From: an uncultured Prevotellaceae bacterium
GTDB lineage: Bacteria; Bacteroidota; Bacteroidia; Bacteroidales; Bacteroidaceae
Length of the DNA: 37,634 nucleotides
Direction of reading: 5' to 3'
NCBI GenBank assembly: GCA_900318305.1
Contig: ONKB01000037.1
Coordinates: forward strand, 1-37,634
Part shown: positions 1 through 9,100 of the stretch, piece by piece
Numbering within the stretch: the stretch's first letter is position 1
Layout of the letters: each line of letters opens with the position of its first letter
Made by a program: the position numbers and the translations under genes
Notes under the pieces: generated by a model
Database searches by the model: none
The model's input: the letters and a program-made list of their open reading frames with translations, nothing else
What the model was told of the DNA's origin: nothing

Positions 1-3
1 ATG

Positions 4-77
4 TGGACCAGCCAGGGCTTGAACCTGGGACCTCCAGATTATGAGTCTGTTGCTCTAACCAACTGAGCTACAAGTCC
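4..77 (-). tRNA. tRNA with anticodon CAU (elongator Met, or Ile2)
   Basis: On the minus strand the 74 bases fold as a cloverleaf: a 7-position acceptor stem with one T-T mismatch and one G-T wobble, a GCTC/GAGC D stem, loop CTCATAA giving anticodon CAU, a five-base variable loop, and a CCAGG/CCTGG T stem enclosing TTCAAGC. Discriminator base A is followed by CAT, so CCA is not encoded. It is not the initiator: base 1 pairs with base 72, and the anticodon stem lacks the three G-C pairs. Elongator Met and lysidine-modified Ile2 share this anticodon and loop. The D arm resembles elongator Met, but I cannot decide from sequence alone. Confidence 0.93.
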
Positions 78-104
78 TGATTCACTTTTGGGTGAATGCG
101 ACTG

Positions 105-136
105 CAAAAGTAAAAGTTTACTTTGAAATGGGCAAA
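105..136 (-). promoter_or_regulatory. Bacteroidetes-type promoter for the tRNA
   Basis: Read on the minus strand, TTTG (136-133) is followed after exactly 20 bases by TACTTTTG (112-105). This matches the Bacteroidetes primary sigma consensus TTTG / TAnnTTTG at the expected spacing. Transcription would begin near position 100, about 23 bases before the tRNA 5' end. A small inverted repeat (TTCAC/GTGAA, 81-96) lies in the predicted precursor leader. Confidence 0.7.
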
Positions 137-287
137 TTTTTGGCGGAGAAAATTTGGAGAGAGGTGTCAAAAAGCTCTCTTGAGGGAATTTGTTAATAGG
201 GATATGCTAAAAGAGGAATGGTGTTTGACAGAGCATGAGGATTGAAAGTTGATTGTCTTTGGAGCTGTTTTTATAAATAAAAACACA

Positions 288-323
288 TTGAATGCAGTAA
301 GCTGCAATATTTTTGTATTTTTG
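288..323 (+). promoter_or_regulatory. Candidate promoter with two tandem -7 elements
   Basis: TATTTTTG occurs twice back to back (308-315 and 316-323). Each copy matches TAnnTTTG. The nearest upstream TTG is at 288-290, 17 bases from the first copy, so the -33 part is weak. Either start would give a very short leader before the ATG at 340. The rest of the 78-339 gap holds only the divergent tRNA promoter and a 6-bp inverted repeat (158-163 / 175-180). Confidence 0.5.
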
Positions 324-339
324 CAAAAATTTAGTTATA

Positions 340-2349
340 ATGCGATTCAAGTGCTTATTATATCTTTTCCTGTTGTTTGTGCCTCTAGGCGTCTCTGCTC
401 AATGGGAAGAGCCCGTTCACTTTAAATGCACACAGCAGAAAGTGTCGCCAACGGAGATACTACTTGTATTTCAGGGGACAATTGACAAAGGATGGCACGT
501 TTATTCATGCGATATGCCTGGCGGAGGTCCCACCGTGGCTTCTTTTCATCTGGAGGATGCCAAGGGCATAAAGCCGTTGGGCAAGTTGCAGGCGAAGGGC
601 AGCGTGAAGGAGACGTATGATGAGATGTTCTCCATGAATGTGAAGTATATGGAGGGAACGGCATTGTTCCATCAACGGCTCAAGATTACCGGGAAAGAAT
701 ATGAAGCTCATGGCTATCTGGAATATGGTGCTTGTAACGACCAGAATTGTCTTCCTCCAACGGAGGTGCCGTTCACGGTGAAAGGTGTTGCGGACATAAG
801 TAAACCTGAGGCAAAGGAGGATGTGGCCAGAGCTGCGGAAAAAGAGACTATGGATGCTGTTGAGGAAGTAACGAAAGATACTGCCCATGTCTCTGTGAAC
901 AGCGGGCAGACTTCCCTGCCGGTGTACTGGAAGCCTGTGACCGAGGAATTGAAGGCTTTGGGTGATGGTACGGGTGGCTATTCGCTATGGTGGGTATTCC
1001 TGATGGGTTTACTTGGCGGCTTAATTGCTGTAATCACACCTTGTGTGTGGCCGATAATTCCCATGACCATCAGCTATTTCCTGAAGAGATATGAACAACG
1101 GGGTAAAGGTCTGCGCGATGCTTTGCTTTACGGCGTGTTTATTGTGTTGATATATGTGGGACTGGGATTATTGATTACTTGGGCTTTTGGTTCCAATGGC
1201 TTGAATGTCTTGTCGACGAGCGCTTGGTTCAATTTAATATGCTTTGCTATCCTGATTGTTCTTGCCGCCAGTTTTCTCGGAGGATTTGATTTGGCGTTAC
1301 CTTCATCCTGGGGGAACAGAACAGACAGCGCTGCAGAAAGAAAAGGAGGTGTCATTGGTATTTTCCTCATGGCTGTGACGCTGACGATAGTGTCATTTTC
1401 TTGTACGGGTCCTATCATCGGGTTCCTGCTTGTGGACTTGACAACCTCATCGAATTATATGGCACCTATATTGGGTATGCTTGGATTCGCCCTTGCCCTT
1501 GCCCTGCCGTTTACGCTGTTTGCCTTGTTCCCTTCGCTCATCAAGAAGGCTCCAAAGAGTGGCAACTGGATGAATACGGTGAAGGTGGTCTTGGGTTTCA
1601 TCGAACTGGCTTTCTCGCTGAAATTCCTGTCGGTGGCTGATATGGCCTACGGTTGGCATATTTTGGACCGCGAGGTGTTCTTGTCGCTGTGGATAGTTCT
1701 TTTTGCCTTATTGGGGGTATATCTGTTGGGGAAACTGCGTTTCCCGGCAGATGAACCGAAGGAACATTGTTCTGTCCCAGGTTTTTTCTGTGGCTTGATT
1801 TCACTTGCATTTGCGATGTATATGGTTCCCGGACTTTGGGGGGCACCGCTGAAGGCTATCAGCGCATTTGCGCCTCCAATGAGTACGCAGGATTTCAAAG
1901 TGTTCCCAGAAGACGAGGTAAAAGCGAAGTTTGATAATTACGATGAGGCTATTGCTGCGGCCAAAATGGCTGGTAAACCATTGCTGCTTGATTTCACGGG
2001 ATATGGTTGCGTGAATTGCCGTAAGATGGAGGCTGCTGTGTGGACTGATCCGCAGATAAAGAAATTATTGAACGATGATTTCATTCTGGTGTCATTGTAT
2101 GTGGATGACAGGACTTTGCTGGATGTGCCCCTTGAAGTTGATGCTGACGGGAAACACCTGACTCTGCGCACAAAAGGACAATTGTGGAGTTTCCTGCAGA
2201 GTTATAAGTTTGGGGCCAACACCCAGCCTTTCTATATACCTGTAGATGCACAGGGACAACTCTTGAACTACTCTTACTCGTATGACGAGGATGTGGAAAA
2301 ATACAAGAACTTTTTACAGAGAGCATTAGAAAACATTAATATTAATTAA
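340..2349 (+). CDS. DsbD-like thiol:disulfide interchange protein
   Basis: Predicted inner-membrane protein that carries electrons from cytoplasmic thioredoxin to periplasmic thiol proteins. The ATG at 340 (669 aa) begins a clear signal peptide (MRFKCLLYLFLLFVPLGVSA); an upstream TTG at 313 only adds residues before it. The order matches DsbD. An N-terminal immunoglobulin-like domain has a Cys pair (C132, C137). A multi-helix membrane domain (about 220-500) has one Cys after a proline-bearing TPC (C235) and one in SFSCTGP (C355). A C-terminal thioredoxin-like domain has GYGCVNC (C557, C560). All three redox pairs are present. It is first in the long run, five bases before the peptidase gene. 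The N-domain Cys spacing is one shorter than the E. coli form as I remember it. Confidence 0.9.
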   Translation: MRFKCLLYLFLLFVPLGVSAQWEEPVHFKCTQQKVSPTEILLVFQGTIDKGWHVYSCDMPGGGPTVASFHLEDAKGIKPLGKLQAKGSVKETYDEMFSMNVKYMEGTALFHQRLKITGKEYEAHGYLEYGACNDQNCLPPTEVPFTVKGVADISKPEAKEDVARAAEKETMDAVEEVTKDTAHVSVNSGQTSLPVYWKPVTEELKALGDGTGGYSLWWVFLMGLLGGLIAVITPCVWPIIPMTISYFLKRYEQRGKGLRDALLYGVFIVLIYVGLGLLITWAFGSNGLNVLSTSAWFNLICFAILIVLAASFLGGFDLALPSSWGNRTDSAAERKGGVIGIFLMAVTLTIVSFSCTGPIIGFLLVDLTTSSNYMAPILGMLGFALALALPFTLFALFPSLIKKAPKSGNWMNTVKVVLGFIELAFSLKFLSVADMAYGWHILDREVFLSLWIVLFALLGVYLLGKLRFPADEPKEHCSVPGFFCGLISLAFAMYMVPGLWGAPLKAISAFAPPMSTQDFKVFPEDEVKAKFDNYDEAIAAAKMAGKPLLLDFTGYGCVNCRKMEAAVWTDPQIKKLLNDDFILVSLYVDDRTLLDVPLEVDADGKHLTLRTKGQLWSFLQSYKFGANTQPFYIPVDAQGQLLNYSYSYDEDVEKYKNFLQRALENININ

Positions 2350-2354
2350 AGATA

Positions 2355-5183
2355 ATGAAAACTAAAATTTTATTCTTAGCCAGTATTCTGGTATTGTGTG
2401 TTCATGGAGTATCGGCCCAGATGCCGATGCAAGACTTGCCTTTTGACCCGGATGTGGTAAAAGGTACATTGCCCAATGGTTTGACATATTACATCCAACA
2501 TAATGAGAACCCCAAACAAAGGGCATTCTTCTATATTGCCCAAAAGGTGGGGTCGGTACAGGAGGAAGAGAACCAACGGGGTTTGGCTCATTTCCTGGAG
2601 CATATGTGCTTCAACGGCTCTGAGCATTTCCCAGGCAACGGCATCGTGGATTTCTGTCAGAGAATAGGCGTACAGTTTGGTAATCACCTGAATGCCTATA
2701 CGGCTTGTGACCGCACGGTTTACAATATTGACAATGTGCCGACAACAGATCCGGCAAATATTGACTCTTGCCTCTTGATTCTCTATGACTGGGCCCATGC
2801 CCTGACTTTAGATCCCAAAGAGATAGATAAAGAGCGTGGTGTTATTCATCAAGAGTGGCGTGTGAGGAATACAGGAACCAACCGTATTCTGGAACGTCAG
2901 CTTCCTAATTTGATGGCAGGCAGCAAATATGCTCATCGCTTCCCGATTGGTTTGATGAGTGTAGTGGATAATTTCAAGCCAGAGGTGTTGCGAAACTATT
3001 ATGATAAGTGGTATCGCCCAGACCTGCAAGGTGTAGTTGTCGTAGGTGACATTGATGTCAAGCAGATGGAGGAGAAAATTAAAACTGTCTTCGGCAAATT
3101 GCCTGCTCCCAAGGCTGACGCCGCCAAATTCGAGTATTATGTTGTTCCGGACAATCCTCAGCCGATATTTGTCTTTGACAAGGACAAGGAGATAACATCT
3201 CCTGTACTGCAATTGTTCATGAAGTATGACCCGGTACCGAGACAATACAGGCAGACTATTGCAGGTGTGTCTAATAATTTCGTGAACATGGTCCTGACAA
3301 CGATGATTAACTACAGGCTTGATGATTTGATGCAGGATGCAAATGTGCCGGTTACTTCATGCAGGGCATTCTTTGGCCCGTTTATTATGTCACATACCAA
3401 GCTGGCTCTCCAAATGGCTATACGCCCGAAAGACGGCAAGAGTGAAGAGGCGATGGCCCTGGCCATGAGAGAATTACGCCGTATGGGTATGTTTGGCTTT
3501 GAAGAAGCAGAGTATAAGCGTGCACTGACTGATTTGTCGGGAATGTTGGACCAGATGGTTGAAGCCAGGAAAACTGTGAAATCGGGAGAATTGGTTAACG
3601 AATGTGTTGAGCATTTTCTGGAGAAACAGGTAAAGACAAAATTTGAGACAGAGGTGATGCTTTATCGCCAATTGGGTGACAATATACCTGTCCAGATGAT
3701 TAACCAACTTGCAAAGGCTATGGTCGGCAAGATGGATACCAACTTGGTCGTAATGGGTATATATCCGGAGAAAGAGGAGGTCAAGGTGCCTACAACAGAG
3801 GATGGCGGAAGGATACTGGCTGCTGTCAAGGCAGAGGACTTGAAACCGTACGAAGCAAAGGCGATAGATTCACAACTGTTGGAGAAGGAACCTCAAGCAG
3901 GCAAGATTCAGAAAGAGATTCCTGCCGATGTCTTGGGCTATAAGGGTCTGAAACTCTCGAATGGTATTACGGTGAAATACAAGGTGACTGACTTTGATGA
4001 AGGAACTATACTCATGAGGGCTGTCAGTCATGGCGGTCAATTCAAGGTGAATAAGACTGAACTTGAGAATGCTGCATTATTTAATGCCGTCCTTGCCAAT
4101 AACGGTCTTGGAAAATTCAATGGCAACGATTTGGAGAAAGCGCTGACGGGCAGGGTGGTTTCTATAACTCCTCGTCTCAGCAACAGTATTGAGGCTTTCA
4201 ATGGTTCTTCCTCAAAGAAAGACTTAAAGACATTGTTCCAATTGCTATATCTGTATTTCACTGAGATAAATTATGATACGATTAACTACAATAAGGTGAT
4301 AAAGAATCAGGAGGTGGCTTTGGCTAATCGTGAAGCTAACCCCATGACGGCATTCAACGATTCTCTCCAGATGAATCTGTATGACTATTCTCCTTATGTT
4401 GAGCCGATGACTTTGGATAGGTTGAAGAAAGTGAACTATGATGGTATCCTGAAGATTTACAAGGAACGTTTCGCCAATCCTGCTGATTTCACATATATCT
4501 TTACAGGAGCGATTAATGAGGATAGCTTGAAGTTGTTTGCCTCACAATATCTTGCAAGTCTTCCTGTTGGTGGAACTTTGGAACGTCTGGAGAAGAGTGA
4601 TATGCATCTGAAGAAAGGTGTGAAGACTTGTCGTTTCTCCAAGAAAATGGAAACACCACAATGTTATGTCGTGGGTATCTGGAATGGAAAGAGTGATTTA
4701 ACTCCGCAGAATCAGGTTGTGGCTGAGGCCATCGGCCAGATTCTGGATATTCATTTTACCCAGACGATTCGCGAGAAGTATAGTTTTGCTTACTCTATAG
4801 GTGCGTATGCCAATGTGTCCTATATGTTGGGTGAACCCCAATTTATTGTTCAGGTAGTGGCTCCTGTAAAGCCTGAAAAGTGTGATTCCACCATACTTTT
4901 GATAAATGAGGGCTTTGAAGATATGGCAAAGAACGGAGTCTCAAAGGAAAACCTGAATAAGGTAAAGGAGCAGATGCTCAAAGAGTATGAGACTAATCAG
5001 CGTGAGAATAAATACTGGCATGGTGCAGAAGAATCTTTCGTTCTCTATGGCATAAATGAATTGGCTGGTATAAAGGAAGCTGTTGAGGCCCTCAGTTCCG
5101 AGCAAATAAAGGCTTTCCTGAACAAATATGTTATCAAGCAGAACAATCATCTCAAGGTAGTGATTGAACCCAAGGCAGAATAA
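2355..5183 (+). CDS. Secreted M16-family zinc metallopeptidase
   Basis: Large (942 aa) insulinase/pitrilysin-like peptidase, probably periplasmic. It starts with a signal peptide (about 1-21, ending VSA) and then the M16 core. The inverted zinc motif HFLEH is at residues 79-83. The third zinc ligand is most likely E160 in KERGVIHQEW, 77 residues after H83, the classic spacing. The length fits two tandem M16 halves with two inactive C-terminal repeats, as in PqqL-like proteins. It lies five bases after the DsbD-like gene and is probably co-transcribed with it. Its natural substrate cannot be read from sequence. Confidence 0.92.
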   Translation: MKTKILFLASILVLCVHGVSAQMPMQDLPFDPDVVKGTLPNGLTYYIQHNENPKQRAFFYIAQKVGSVQEEENQRGLAHFLEHMCFNGSEHFPGNGIVDFCQRIGVQFGNHLNAYTACDRTVYNIDNVPTTDPANIDSCLLILYDWAHALTLDPKEIDKERGVIHQEWRVRNTGTNRILERQLPNLMAGSKYAHRFPIGLMSVVDNFKPEVLRNYYDKWYRPDLQGVVVVGDIDVKQMEEKIKTVFGKLPAPKADAAKFEYYVVPDNPQPIFVFDKDKEITSPVLQLFMKYDPVPRQYRQTIAGVSNNFVNMVLTTMINYRLDDLMQDANVPVTSCRAFFGPFIMSHTKLALQMAIRPKDGKSEEAMALAMRELRRMGMFGFEEAEYKRALTDLSGMLDQMVEARKTVKSGELVNECVEHFLEKQVKTKFETEVMLYRQLGDNIPVQMINQLAKAMVGKMDTNLVVMGIYPEKEEVKVPTTEDGGRILAAVKAEDLKPYEAKAIDSQLLEKEPQAGKIQKEIPADVLGYKGLKLSNGITVKYKVTDFDEGTILMRAVSHGGQFKVNKTELENAALFNAVLANNGLGKFNGNDLEKALTGRVVSITPRLSNSIEAFNGSSSKKDLKTLFQLLYLYFTEINYDTINYNKVIKNQEVALANREANPMTAFNDSLQMNLYDYSPYVEPMTLDRLKKVNYDGILKIYKERFANPADFTYIFTGAINEDSLKLFASQYLASLPVGGTLERLEKSDMHLKKGVKTCRFSKKMETPQCYVVGIWNGKSDLTPQNQVVAEAIGQILDIHFTQTIREKYSFAYSIGAYANVSYMLGEPQFIVQVVAPVKPEKCDSTILLINEGFEDMAKNGVSKENLNKVKEQMLKEYETNQRENKYWHGAEESFVLYGINELAGIKEAVEALSSEQIKAFLNKYVIKQNNHLKVVIEPKAE

Positions 5184-5207
5184 AACAACAAACAGAGAAA
5201 TGATTTG

Positions 5208-6185
5208 ATGGGCAGCGATGTGACTCTGAGGATATCTGTAGTAATGTGCACTTATAATGGTGCACGTTACTTGCGTGAGCAACTGGATACTATTCTGGGG
5301 CAGACTTATCCTGTTTATGAGGTAATTGTCCAGGATGATGGTTCCAGGGATGAGACTTTTCCCATATTGGAGGAGTATGCGAAGAAGTATCCCGTCATTA
5401 AAATCTATCATAACGAATCGGGACTGCATGGCATTAACGGCAATTTCTTCTCGGCAATGGCCCGTGCAGAGGGAGATTATATCGCTATTTCTGATCAAGA
5501 TGATATCTGGGAAAAGGATAAACTGAGACTTCAGGCGGAAGCCATTGGCGACCATCTGCTTTGCTCGGCGTTCTCGGTACCATTCTCAACAACGGGCTAT
5601 CCTGTAAAAATTGATAACCGTATACCCAATACACATCTTCTCCGAAACAACTATGTCTGCGAACTTCCTGGCCACTCCATGCTGTTCCGCAGGGAACTGC
5701 TCCAGTATATATGGGGTGGAGAGGAATGGCCTTTATATTACGACTGCCAGCTGATGAATGCTGCGGCAGCCGCAGAGAGCGTGGTGTTCCTGCCCAGGCA
5801 ACTGGTGCATTTCCGCCGTCATGCTGATGCTGCGACAGCAGCCTTGCCTATCAACAATCATCTGCTGTCAAAGGGGGCGTGGGAATATATCAAGTTGTCG
5901 TTGTTACATCACTCTGCCCTGCAGCGGCAGGTAAGGAGACGTTTTGAGGTGATGTTACCTTTCATGGAAAAACTGCCGTTTGATACCCGAAGCAGGCGAG
6001 ACGCAGTCTATATGGGCAAACTGCAACTGGGGCACGGACCTGTTGTCTTCGTGAAAAAAGTATTATTCTTTCTTCGGCATTCACGTCATCTGTTTCATGC
6101 AGAAGTGCCAAATCCTGTCATTAGAACATTAAGAGCCGCATTTTTTGTTTATTCCTGTGGCTATTATTACAGAGGTCAAATATAA
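5208..6185 (+). CDS. Glycosyltransferase family 2 protein
   Basis: Cytoplasmic GT-A enzyme expected to move a sugar from a nucleotide-sugar to a surface-glycan intermediate. The N-terminal ISVVMCTYNGARYLREQL, the DDGS motif near residue 45 and the DQDD metal/nucleotide motif near residue 95 are typical of GT2 enzymes of the rhamnosyltransferase-like kind. A C-terminal cluster of basic and aromatic residues suggests membrane association. I chose ATG 5208 (325 aa) over the TTG one codon upstream. The gap from the peptidase gene is 24 bases. The donor sugar cannot be predicted. Confidence 0.87.
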   Translation: MGSDVTLRISVVMCTYNGARYLREQLDTILGQTYPVYEVIVQDDGSRDETFPILEEYAKKYPVIKIYHNESGLHGINGNFFSAMARAEGDYIAISDQDDIWEKDKLRLQAEAIGDHLLCSAFSVPFSTTGYPVKIDNRIPNTHLLRNNYVCELPGHSMLFRRELLQYIWGGEEWPLYYDCQLMNAAAAAESVVFLPRQLVHFRRHADAATAALPINNHLLSKGAWEYIKLSLLHHSALQRQVRRRFEVMLPFMEKLPFDTRSRRDAVYMGKLQLGHGPVVFVKKVLFFLRHSRHLFHAEVPNPVIRTLRAAFFVYSCGYYYRGQI

Positions 6186-6204
6186 CTTATTTTGAATTTT
6201 GGAT

Positions 6205-7065
6205 ATGAAGAGACTATTTCTATTATGTGTAATTGTTGTTTCAGCCATATTGTTCTCACATGCAAGTGAGCCGATTTTGGACTCTATGAAAATTCAGGGC
6301 CGTACCCGCCATTTTTGGATGTTGTTGCCAGACGGTATTCAGAAAGATGCGCCTTTGGTTTTTGTCCTGCATGGATATGGTAACCCTGGAAAACAGAAGA
6401 CTTGGATGGATGCTTCGGCAGAGAAGCATAAATTTGCTGTCTGTGTCCCGTGGGGGTGGAAAGACCCGAAGGGCAAGCCGTCGTGGAACGTAGGCTATCC
6501 TTTCCAGAAAGGTTGGAATGTTGATGAGGTTGCCGGAATGGTCAAATTAGCAAAACATGTGCAAAAGAAGTACAATCTCAGCAAGGAAAATACTTTCATG
6601 ACTGGTATGTCGAATGGCGGTGAAATGTGTTATTTGACAGCATACAGCAAACAGAATGCTTTTAAGGCTGTAGCACCTGTGTCCGGGCTTACAATGGAAT
6701 GGACGTATCGAACGATGGATGCTCCGAAGCCAATGCCTCTCTTCGAGATACATGGAACAGCTGACCATACTTCAGAATGGACTGGTGATCTGGAGAACAA
6801 AGGTGGCTGGGGTGCTTATATGTCGGTTCCTGTTGCCATTGGCTATTGGATTGCCAAGAATAAATGTGAGAAGGAAACCGTAGAGAAGGTTGAAGGTCTC
6901 AACAAATCGAATAACAGGTCAATTATCAAGCATAAGTACTCTGGAGGTCCTACAGGATGTGAAGTGTGGCTGTATGAAGTAATAAATGGTTCTCATAGTT
7001 GGTTTGACAAAGATATTGACACGGGAGAGGAAATCTGGACGTTTTTCAGTAAATATCTGAAATAG
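6205..7065 (+). CDS. Secreted CE1 / PHB-depolymerase-like esterase
   Basis: Alpha/beta hydrolase of 286 aa with a signal peptide (MKRLFLLCVIVVSAILFSHA). The oxyanion-side motif LHGYGNPG is at 55-62, the nucleophile is S136 in GMSNGG, a candidate acid is D187 in IHGTADH, and a candidate base is H264 in GSHSWF. This layout fits the feruloyl-esterase, acetyl-xylan-esterase and PHB-depolymerase superfamily (carbohydrate esterase family 1, LpqC-like). It probably removes acyl ester groups from an extracytoplasmic substrate. It sits between glycosyltransferase genes and upstream of the GDPD block. ATG 6205 starts right at the signal peptide; the TTG two codons upstream is less likely. Confidence 0.82.
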   Translation: MKRLFLLCVIVVSAILFSHASEPILDSMKIQGRTRHFWMLLPDGIQKDAPLVFVLHGYGNPGKQKTWMDASAEKHKFAVCVPWGWKDPKGKPSWNVGYPFQKGWNVDEVAGMVKLAKHVQKKYNLSKENTFMTGMSNGGEMCYLTAYSKQNAFKAVAPVSGLTMEWTYRTMDAPKPMPLFEIHGTADHTSEWTGDLENKGGWGAYMSVPVAIGYWIAKNKCEKETVEKVEGLNKSNNRSIIKHKYSGGPTGCEVWLYEVINGSHSWFDKDIDTGEEIWTFFSKYLK

Positions 7066-7066
7066 G

Positions 7067-8323
7067 ATGAGAGTATTACTTGTTAATACAACAGAGCAGA
7101 AAGGCGGAGCAGCCATAGCAGCCAACCGCCTGATGGTAGCGCTGAACGGGCATGGCGTAAAAGCCAAAATGCTGGTTAGCAGGAAAGAAACTGCTAACTT
7201 GTCTGTTGTGGAAACAGGCAGCAACTGGCGTTATCGCTTAAATTTCCTCAAAGAGAGAATGAGGATTTTTATTGCCAATAAATTCAGCAAGGCCAACTTG
7301 TTTGCTGTGGATATTGCCTCTGATGGAATGGACATAACTAAGTTACCGGAGTTTAAGGAAGCTGATGTTATCCATTTGCATTGGATTAATCAGGGTTTTC
7401 TGTCGTTGAAAGATATTGCCAGAATTATCAAGAGTGGTAAGCCTGTTGTATGGACATTGCATGATATGTGGGAATTTACAGGCATATGTCATTATGCAGA
7501 CAGTTGCAGACAATTTATGACGGAGTGCCATTATTGTCCTTTGCTGAAATCTCCAGGGGAAAGGGATTTGTCCTACGAAATATTCGTAAGGAAACTCAAA
7601 TTATTTGAGAAGGCCAATGTCCAGTTTGTTGCTGTCAGCAACTGGCTTGCCGATTGTGCAAGGCAAAGTAGTTTACTGCGTAATCAGAATATCCAGGTGA
7701 TACCTAATGTGCTTCCTGTTGCCCGTTATGTCAGGAAAGAAAAAATAGCTTCGAGGGAATACTTTGGCTTGCCTTTGGATAAAAAAATCATATTGTTTGG
7801 CGCAGTCAAGGTAGATGACAAGCGCAAGGGGCTGGCCTACTTGAATCAGGCGTTATGCCTGTTGATAAACAAGAAACATTATGATAAAGACCAGTTGTTG
7901 CTGGTACTCTTTGGAGATATTAAACAACCAGAGATATTGGAGGGAATTCCCATACCATATACTCATCTGGGATTTTTGAAGGATGATGACGAGTTGTCTG
8001 CGTTATACAGCGCATCAGACGTGGCAGCGATACCATCACTGTATGAGACTTTCGGTCAGACAGTCATAGAGGCTCAGGCTTGCGGTTGTGTGCCGGTAAC
8101 ATTTACCGGTAGCGGACAAATGGATATCATTACTCATCGTCAGGATGGCTATCTCGCGGAATATCTCTCTGTCTCCGATTTTTCCCAGGGCATTAAGTGG
8201 GCACTTGAACAAGATATTGATCCCGCCGCCTTGCGTGCCAATGTCATCAGGAAATACAATGAGAGCGTTATCGCATCGAAATATATCGATTTGTATAATC
8301 AGATCTGCAAAGAAGAAGAATGA
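7067..8323 (+). CDS. Glycosyltransferase family 4 protein
   Basis: GT-B fold transferase of 418 aa. The start MRVLLVNTTEQKGGAAIAA is the N-terminal Rossmann strand and glycine-rich acceptor loop. The C-terminal donor site is the retaining E-x7-E type, seen in SLYETFGQTVIEAQACG near residue 324. The gene begins one base after the esterase stop and ends in a 4-base ATGA overlap with the next GT2 gene, so translation of this block is probably coupled. Likely role: synthesis of surface polysaccharide or O-antigen-like glycan at the cytoplasmic face. Sugar specificity is unknown. Confidence 0.88.
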   Translation: MRVLLVNTTEQKGGAAIAANRLMVALNGHGVKAKMLVSRKETANLSVVETGSNWRYRLNFLKERMRIFIANKFSKANLFAVDIASDGMDITKLPEFKEADVIHLHWINQGFLSLKDIARIIKSGKPVVWTLHDMWEFTGICHYADSCRQFMTECHYCPLLKSPGERDLSYEIFVRKLKLFEKANVQFVAVSNWLADCARQSSLLRNQNIQVIPNVLPVARYVRKEKIASREYFGLPLDKKIILFGAVKVDDKRKGLAYLNQALCLLINKKHYDKDQLLLVLFGDIKQPEILEGIPIPYTHLGFLKDDDELSALYSASDVAAIPSLYETFGQTVIEAQACGCVPVTFTGSGQMDIITHRQDGYLAEYLSVSDFSQGIKWALEQDIDPAALRANVIRKYNESVIASKYIDLYNQICKEEE

Positions 8324-9096
8324 TAAAGTTTACTGTTGCTACCTGTACGTTTAATGCTGCCAAGGAACTACCTGCTACATTAGAGAGTGTTTTGGGGCAG
8401 GAGTATGCTGAAGTGGAGCATCTCATTATAGATGGCGCTTCCAAGGATGACTCATTGGATTTGATCCTAAAATATAAGCGTCAGAGCGATGAGGCCTTGA
8501 ATGGTCACGACGTGAGAATTATATCAGAGCCTGACAGGGGGTTGTATGATGCCATGAACAAAGCTCTCGGTAATGCGACGGGTGACTATATCCTTTTTCT
8601 GAATGCTGGCGACAGGTTTCATTCAACGGATACTTTGATAACCATAGCTGATGTGTGTGAGCAGAGTGATACCTTGCCAGGAGTTGTCTATGGACATACA
8701 GATATCGTGGATGCCCAGGGACATTTTCTTCGCAAACGCCGTCTGGAGCCGCCTTCCGATTTACATTGGACGAGTTTCCGCTATGGCATGCTGGTATGTC
8801 ATCAGGCTTTTTTTGCCTCGACCAAACTCACGGCAGCCTGTAAATATGATACCCGCTACAGATTCTCCTCAGATTTTGACTGGTGTATCCGATTGATGCG
8901 GATGGCAGAGGAGCAGAGACTTCCATTGGTGAACAGCGGAACTATTATAGCCGACTATCTGGAAGGAGGGATGACGAAGAAAAATCACAGACGTTCTTTA
9001 TGGGAGCGTTTCCGAATCATGTCTGAACACTATGGTTTCCTGTCTGCAATAAGAAACCATTTATATTTTGTTCTGCGAGCTGTTATTAAGAGATGA
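8320..9096 (+). CDS. Glycosyltransferase family 2 protein (WcaE-like)
   Basis: 258-aa GT-A transferase. It opens with FTVATCTFNAAKELPATLES, followed by IIDGASKDDS near residue 40, the conserved SEPDRGLYDAMNKAL segment, and FLNAGDRF near residue 92, which supplies the DxD-like metal site. The DRG-YDAMNKG-like signature is typical of the colanic-acid WcaE/WcaA-type subfamily. The start ATG overlaps the previous stop by four bases, strong evidence of translational coupling with the GT4 gene. It is the last glycosyltransferase before the phosphodiesterase block. Confidence 0.87.
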   Translation: MIKFTVATCTFNAAKELPATLESVLGQEYAEVEHLIIDGASKDDSLDLILKYKRQSDEALNGHDVRIISEPDRGLYDAMNKALGNATGDYILFLNAGDRFHSTDTLITIADVCEQSDTLPGVVYGHTDIVDAQGHFLRKRRLEPPSDLHWTSFRYGMLVCHQAFFASTKLTAACKYDTRYRFSSDFDWCIRLMRMAEEQRLPLVNSGTIIADYLEGGMTKKNHRRSLWERFRIMSEHYGFLSAIRNHLYFVLRAVIKR

Positions 9097-9100
9097 CACT

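Noticed and set aside
156-182. AGAGAG/CTCTCT inverted repeat as a terminator
   Set aside because: Only six pairs with an 11-base loop, no T-run on either side, and it lies between two divergent promoters where no transcript needs ending.
313-339. Upstream TTG start extending the DsbD-like protein by nine residues
   Set aside because: The extension overlaps the -7 promoter boxes and would sit before a normal signal peptide. ATG 340 is the better start.
4941-5555. Long antisense open frame (about 200 codons) over the M16/GT2 junction
   Set aside because: Both plus-strand genes here have clear family motifs through the junction, while the antisense product has no recognisable domain and no promoter or start context. 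Other antisense frames in the window were dropped for the same reason.
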